From Clostridia bacterium (GTDB lineage Bacteria > Bacillota > Clostridia > Christensenellales > Aristaeellaceae): DNA of 64,000 nt. Position 1 is the stretch's first letter. Each line of letters begins with the position of its first letter. The stretch spans positions 1 to 64,000 of the forward strand of contig JAFZPI010000008.1 of the NCBI GenBank assembly GCA_017552615.1, given 5' to 3'. This document shows, piece after piece, positions 60,115 to 64,000 of the stretch. Below the pieces are notes generated by a model. It searched no databases. It was not told where the DNA came from and was given only the letters and a program-made list of their open reading frames with translations. A program made the translations under genes and the position numbers.

Positions 60115-60654
60115 TCATGGCTCTTGTGCTGTTATCCTGATCCTGCAAGTTGCGTCCCCAAGTTTCACACTGTTCAGCAACTCCGCCTGGATCTCCTGGC
60201 CGAGAATGGTTTCGAACAATCGCTTGCTGTATCCAACGGTGCAGTAGCACCAAGCCTTTGGCAGCGTTTCATCGATCTGATTCACGCAGTCGCAGTAGCA
60301 CACCGGATAAATCAGAAAGTAGGAAGTTCCATCATATTCCAGAGAAAACCCGAGGTCCAAACGGTTGATGTTTTCGACAAAGGCTGACGGATCTGGTTCC
60401 TTTTCAAAGATTGCCTTTAACTCTTTGGCATGTTCGGATGCCGGACCGCAGGCGCAGTCCATGCGGATCGCTTTGACTGTCTCATCATCATAGCGATCGT
60501 TCATGAAAGCACAAAGCTCCTTCGCCCATTGGAACGCTTCCTGAAGGTCGGCTGATTCCGCGAGAGGATGCGCTTCAGCGAATTCATACCCTGCTTCGTG
60601 TTTGCCGTGCTTTTCCATGCTGTCCAGGAACCTTAACGCCTGGGGGGTTATCAT
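60115..60654 (-). CDS. Cysteine-rich protein of unknown function
   Basis: 179 aa. Conserved-looking segments MDCACGPASEHAK, YPVCYCDCVNQ and AWCYCTVGYSK contain seven cysteines, and the end GDATCRIRI recalls V4R / amino-thiazoline hydrolase-like proteins. This resemblance is weak. GGAAG precedes the ATG at 60654, which lies 71 bp inside the end of the upstream GNAT frame. A longer start (60735) would overlap even more. Confidence 0.62.
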   Translation of the reverse strand: MITPQALRFLDSMEKHGKHEAGYEFAEAHPLAESADLQEAFQWAKELCAFMNDRYDDETVKAIRMDCACGPASEHAKELKAIFEKEPDPSAFVENINRLDLGFSLEYDGTSYFLIYPVCYCDCVNQIDETLPKAWCYCTVGYSKRLFETILGQEIQAELLNSVKLGDATCRIRITAQEP

Positions 60655-61168
60655 TCGTTGGCATCTTCCAGACGCTCCTGAACACTTCACGCTTTTCACC
60701 CTGATAATCGCCGATCCCTTCAAAAACCGGAACAAACCCGCATTTGATCAGGACATGCTTGGAAGCCACATTCTCGCTGAGACAGATTCCAGTTACCTGA
60801 TCGATTCCGATTGCTTTTGCCATGACCGGCAAGAATGCCTTGACAGCTTCGGTGGCATAGCCGTTTCCGGTGTGGCTCTTCGCAATGTGATACCCGATTT
60901 CCCAGTTTTCGTTTCCAATCGGGACCATCTGGACATATCCGATGTTCAGTCCGAGGGTTTTAGTGATCACGGGATAGCACAGAGGTCCATCGGATTTCCC
61001 GTATTGGGCCATCAGGAACGCAATGGTTTCCCGCGCGTCCTCAATCGTTTCGAAGACTTCATCCGGAACGAACCGGCGATTGTCTTCATCGAGCGAATTC
61101 TCGTGAACATTCTGTGCCATGTCCATCGTGAACTCTGTGATGATCAGTCTGTCTGTTTCGATTCTCAT
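60584..61168 (-). CDS. GNAT family N-acetyltransferase, RimJ/RimL type
   Basis: 194 aa. MRIETDRLIITEFT, KSHTGNGYATEAVKAFL and NVASKHVLIKCGF identify a RimJ/RimL-like GNAT. The last ~20 residues (rich in Gly, Pro, Arg) run past the normal domain end into the next gene, so a frameshift or recent loss of the original stop is possible. Confidence 0.82.
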   Translation of the reverse strand: MRIETDRLIITEFTMDMAQNVHENSLDEDNRRFVPDEVFETIEDARETIAFLMAQYGKSDGPLCYPVITKTLGLNIGYVQMVPIGNENWEIGYHIAKSHTGNGYATEAVKAFLPVMAKAIGIDQVTGICLSENVASKHVLIKCGFVPVFEGIGDYQGEKREVFRSVWKMPTNDNPPGVKVPGQHGKARQTRSRV

Positions 61169-61212
61169 CTGTGAGCATCCTTTTTGCTGTGAAATTCTGC
61201 TATAAGGTGTTT

Positions 61213-61905
61213 TCAGGATTCAACGATTGCAAACACTTGATGCAGGTCATCGATGGTATAGTCGATCCGGTATTCTGCCGGAGCCGGAAGGTGCTTCGGG
61301 TTGTACCAGCAGGTTTGGATTCCGGCATTGTTCCCGCCCCGGATATCGCTTGTCAGGGAATCCCCGATGATCATCATTTCCGTGAGATTGGCTGGTTTAG
61401 TTTTGGCGAGGACGGCATCAAAGAAGGACTTATTGGGCTTCTCGACGCCGATTTGTTCCGACAGGAAGACTCCGTCCATCAGTTCACCGAGGCCGGAAAG
61501 GGTCAGCTTTTTGGTTTGGGCGACGACCGTTCCGTTTGAGACGACATATTGCTTCACCTTGCCGCGTAGCGACCGGATGATGTTGAGACTGTCGTCCCTG
61601 TAGACAATGGTGTCACCCAGGTGGGGCTGGTATTTCCGGTTAAACTCCGTTGCGAGGGAAACCGGAACTCCGACTTCCCCGAAGAACTGTTCAAACCGCC
61701 CGACCAGCACCTGCGGCTTCGTGATCTCGTTGCGTTCCAGCCGCTGCCAGAAGGTGTTGTTGATCTCCGAATACCGGCGAACCATCTCATCGGTGCATTC
61801 CCCGAAGCCAAAGTCCAGGAACAGGCTCTTGATGGCGGCGCGTTCTGCGGCGTCGAAATCAAGCAGGGTCCCGTCTACATCCCAGAGGATCGTGGTGATC
61901 TTCAT
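61213..61905 (-). CDS. HAD hydrolase, YjjG-type noncanonical pyrimidine nucleotidase
   Basis: 230 aa. HAD motif I WDVDGTLLDF, motif II VVSNGT, the lysine in VEKPNKSFF and motif IV IGDSLTSDIRGG are complete, with the helical cap of the YjjG group. It dephosphorylates nucleoside monophosphates, perhaps in house-cleaning. The start lies 3 bp after the upstream GNAT stop; GAAAGG is the SD. Confidence 0.88.
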   Translation of the reverse strand: MKITTILWDVDGTLLDFDAAERAAIKSLFLDFGFGECTDEMVRRYSEINNTFWQRLERNEITKPQVLVGRFEQFFGEVGVPVSLATEFNRKYQPHLGDTIVYRDDSLNIIRSLRGKVKQYVVSNGTVVAQTKKLTLSGLGELMDGVFLSEQIGVEKPNKSFFDAVLAKTKPANLTEMMIIGDSLTSDIRGGNNAGIQTCWYNPKHLPAPAEYRIDYTIDDLHQVFAIVES

Positions 61906-61908
61906 TGT

Positions 61909-62430
61909 TCAGCCTTTCCTGTATACCTGCATTCCGTGCCCGTAGGGGTCATCTTCCGCGCCGAATTCTTCTTTCACAAACGTGTACCCGTTCTTCTCAA
62001 GGACCCTGGCAGAAGCATCGTTTCCGTGTATGACGCGGCCGTACAGAACAGGGATCTCAAACTTTGCCATCACGAACTCCGTCATCGCGCGGACTAGTTC
62101 GGTGGCATAGCCTTTTCCGCTGAACGCTTTGCAGATCACATAGCCGATCTCAATTTCACCGGGCTTGCCGTCGGATTCGTTGATTCCGGTATCCCCGATC
62201 AGCTCGCCTGTTTCCTTCGATTCGACAGCCAGCACATAGGGAAGTCGGTCATGATCGACACAATCGTTGAAGAAGCGGATCGCATCCGCGGCTTCTTCAA
62301 CGTCTGCATAGCTTTCGTTCGGGAACCACTTTTTGACGTTTTCGTCCAGATGAACCTCATACAGGCGCCGGGCCTCCTCGGGACGGAATAGTCGGATGAT
62401 CAGGTGTTCGGTTTCAAAAATGCTGCCCAT
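61909..62430 (-). CDS. GNAT family N-acetyltransferase, RimJ/RimL type
   Basis: 173 aa. MGSIFETEHLIIRLFRPEEA and KAFSGKGYATELVRAM are typical. GGAGGTGAAAGCC places the start at the ATG 62430 rather than the GTG at 62439. Tightly linked to the HAD gene downstream. Confidence 0.87.
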   Translation of the reverse strand: MGSIFETEHLIIRLFRPEEARRLYEVHLDENVKKWFPNESYADVEEAADAIRFFNDCVDHDRLPYVLAVESKETGELIGDTGINESDGKPGEIEIGYVICKAFSGKGYATELVRAMTEFVMAKFEIPVLYGRVIHGNDASARVLEKNGYTFVKEEFGAEDDPYGHGMQVYRKG

Positions 62431-62456
62431 GGCTTTCACCTCCGTTGATTACGGGA

Positions 62457-63008
62457 TCATGTGTCGAGCTCCAGCCGCATGAGGACATTCTCCTGCCAGC
62501 CGTTGATCCGGGAGCGGAACGCCTTGGGATTGCGGCCGTACTCGACAAAGCCAACGCTCTGATATAGTGTCACCGCGCGTGTGTTGTCTGCGACGACTTC
62601 CAGCTCCATCTGGAGATAGTCCGCCGCTTTGGCGCACTCGATGCAAGCTTCAGTCAGCGCACGTCCGATCCCGAGCCCCCACCAGGCCTTTTCGATGCTG
62701 ATGCCAAACTTCGCCCGGTGCCGGGTCTTTTCGGTGGACCGCATCAGGTCGACACCGGCTGTTCCCGCGATGACACCGTCCACCTCGGCGACCAGCTCCA
62801 CTTCGCGGTCACTTTCCGTTCTCTTTGTCAGGTACGCTCGCTCCTGTTCGAGGGTGATGCTGGTTTCCTCCGGGTAGGTTGTCAGGAAATCCGTCTCCCC
62901 GTGTGTTTTAATGAAATTGGAGAGGACTGCCTCCGCGTCCTGTTCGGTGCCGTTCCGGATGACGCAGGGCCGGCCGTCTTTCAACTTGACTGTTTTGTTA
63001 TATTTCAT
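62457..63008 (-). CDS. GNAT family N-acetyltransferase
   Basis: 183 aa. SIEKAWWGLGIGRALTEACIE is the CoA-binding signature and ALTLYQ-like AVTLYQSVGFVEYGRN closes the domain. AAAGGAG lies a little further than usual (12 bp) from the ATG. It is 26 bp upstream of the next GNAT. Confidence 0.86.
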   Translation of the reverse strand: MKYNKTVKLKDGRPCVIRNGTEQDAEAVLSNFIKTHGETDFLTTYPEETSITLEQERAYLTKRTESDREVELVAEVDGVIAGTAGVDLMRSTEKTRHRAKFGISIEKAWWGLGIGRALTEACIECAKAADYLQMELEVVADNTRAVTLYQSVGFVEYGRNPKAFRSRINGWQENVLMRLELDT

Positions 63009-63056
63009 CGGACAGCGAAACTCCTTTGATTTGCAACAATTTGAGGTGCTTTGCGT

Positions 63057-63863
63057 TCAGGATTTGCGCACCTGCTTGCGGTACCGGTAGGTCGTCTCGC
63101 CGAAGGTGCCTGTGTAGGCGAGTTCTTCCCAACCGTCCGCAAGGAGCTGCTCGTTGCGGCGGGTCGTGCGTTGCTGGTCACCGGGGACGTCCAATAACCA
63201 GCCGCCATCTTTGGCGACACGGGTCAGTTCATCGACTTCTTCGCGAAAGCGATCCCCCACGACGTGGCCGCTCATGACCACATCGAAGCTGTTGTTGGGG
63301 AAGGGCAGGCAGTCGCACAGACCGTCGCAGACGCGCATGTTCTGAATCCCCTGCCGGGTGATTTCGTCCCGCATGAATTCCCGCAGGGAATCCACCGGTT
63401 CGCTGGCCACAACAAACGCAGCACGCTCCGCTGCGGCAAAAGCCAGCCGGCCGGTTCCGCTGCCCACGTCCAGTGCAGTCTTCCCCTCCAGGTCGCAGAG
63501 CTCAAACAGGCGCTCTTTATTCCACCCGTAGATGAAATCGCACTTCTCCGCCATGACTTCCGGCGTGGTGTAGATCACGAAGTCCTCAAACGCGCCGAGG
63601 ACCGTGGCCTCAGCTTTCCGGGCCTCTTCTGTTGACAGGGAATCGGGCGCTTCGGATACGAGAGAAGCAACCGCCTCCGCGTATTCAGGGCATTTATTCG
63701 CGAAAATCCATGCGACCTTGGGATTCGCTTTCAGGGCAATGCCCATGGCGGTGCGGGTTTCCGTGTCAAGGTATTCTATCATCAGCCGGATCTGGAAGCG
63801 CTCCATGCGCAGCATGCAGTCAAATGAATAAGTGTCGGTGTCAATCCATCCGAGAATTCCCAT
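63057..63863 (-). CDS. Class I SAM-dependent methyltransferase
   Basis: 268 aa. An N-terminal helical region of about 120 residues precedes motif I ALDVGSGTGRLAFAAAERA. VASEPVDSL and SGHVVGDRF follow. GGAGGTATCT sets the ATG at 63863. The substrate is unknown. It is the most upstream complete gene in the minus-strand run. Confidence 0.86.
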   Translation of the reverse strand: MGILGWIDTDTYSFDCMLRMERFQIRLMIEYLDTETRTAMGIALKANPKVAWIFANKCPEYAEAVASLVSEAPDSLSTEEARKAEATVLGAFEDFVIYTTPEVMAEKCDFIYGWNKERLFELCDLEGKTALDVGSGTGRLAFAAAERAAFVVASEPVDSLREFMRDEITRQGIQNMRVCDGLCDCLPFPNNSFDVVMSGHVVGDRFREEVDELTRVAKDGGWLLDVPGDQQRTTRRNEQLLADGWEELAYTGTFGETTYRYRKQVRKS

Positions 63864-63899
63864 AGATACCTCCAAAGTAATTTTTCAATTGGTTGTCAG

Positions 63900-64000
63900 T
63901 CAACGGTCTGATTTGGTCTGTAACGCTTTCCGGTACAACTCTGCGGCGGTGAATGACCTTTCACGCTCGCATTGTTCATAGAAGTCCGCATACGGTTGGG
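63900..64000 (-). CDS. C-terminal fragment of an unidentified protein (cut by window end)
   Basis: The last 32 codons of a minus-strand frame are seen, beginning QPYADFYEQCE and ending LQTKSDR before the TGA at 63900-63902. The fragment is charged and helical. It is too short to identify. It would be the gene just upstream of the methyltransferase, 36 bp away. Confidence 0.5.
   Translation of the reverse strand, partial: QPYADFYEQCERERSFTAAELYRKALQTKSDR

Noticed and set aside
53781-64000. Integron cassette array (many small unrelated modifying enzymes in one direction)
   Set aside because: Gaps between genes are mostly a few to 40 bp or overlaps, too short for attC sites; no inverted attC-like repeats or integrase were seen.

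Overview
The window reads as a chromosomal segment of an anaerobic, plant-fibre-using member of the Bacillota (Clostridia). The evidence is the electron-bifurcating NfnAB pair, a murB-rapZ-whiA cluster, the nadK-argR-recN cluster, Gram-positive style Shine-Dalgarno sequences and promoters, an ECF sigma/zinc-finger/DUF4097 operon, and a set of plant or host glycan enzymes (GH5, GH9, GH10, GH29, GH94). A rumen or gut clostridium is the likeliest source. This is inference from gene content; no 16S gene is present. I found no tRNA, rRNA, CRISPR array, prophage or recognisable transposase.

Layout. 1-190: small SRP RNA (minus strand) with its promoter. 343-8085: an AlbA-type regulator under a promoter embedded in a large inverted repeat, oligoendopeptidase F, nfnAB, and an ABC exporter. 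8118-8458: a compact locus with the architecture of a type I toxin-antitoxin system. It has two strong convergent promoters, a 57-codon ORF whose ribosome binding site and start codon lie in an 11-bp hairpin, an antisense RNA ending in a shared terminator, and 5'-3' long-range complementarity. 8442-15498: a minus-strand run with an unknown 398-aa protein, acetyltransferases, methyltransferases, a nitroreductase, an MBL hydrolase and an alpha-L-fucosidase. 15635-19083: secreted NodB-like deacetylase, GDPD and GH5 endoglucanase. 19302-22088: murB-rapZ-whiA. 22199-22910: a PIN-toxin module. 22949-30850: PepC, an LRR protein, pnp/rpsO, and two tandem paralogous secreted proteins. 30928-34064: ABC export pair under an operator-bearing promoter.

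34210-41762: six co-directional minus-strand genes (nitroreductase, iron alcohol dehydrogenase, AEC transporter, GH10, GH9, aldo/keto reductase) appear to be driven from one promoter with a 19-bp spacer and an AdhR/NmlR-type box. A divergent MerR-family gene and a VOC gene lie on the other side. This links aldehyde/redox stress functions with glycosidases that have no signal peptide. 42048-45050: recN, argR and nadK, with a palindrome over the operon promoter. 45192-47352: ECF sigma, anti-sigma-like membrane protein and DUF4097 protein, with a good ECF-type promoter. 47630-53729: an unknown anchored protein, luxS, a ParB-like/HAD fusion and its HAD paralogue, aquaporin and cellobiose phosphorylase. 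53781-64000: a long minus-strand run with rsgA and many small modifying enzymes (six GNATs, two methyltransferases, two HAD/MBL enzymes, a phosphotransferase, a P-loop kinase, a DUF3795 protein), cut off by the window end.

Structured intergenic repeats occur at 3561-3794, 41798-41960 and 57714-57905. The two ~101-bp copies at 3694-3794 and 57714-57815 are nearly identical and in opposite orientation. Starts given here were re-chosen from visible Shine-Dalgarno sequences, and several differ from the longest possible reading frame. Functions come from recognisable motifs and remembered family features; no database search was run.
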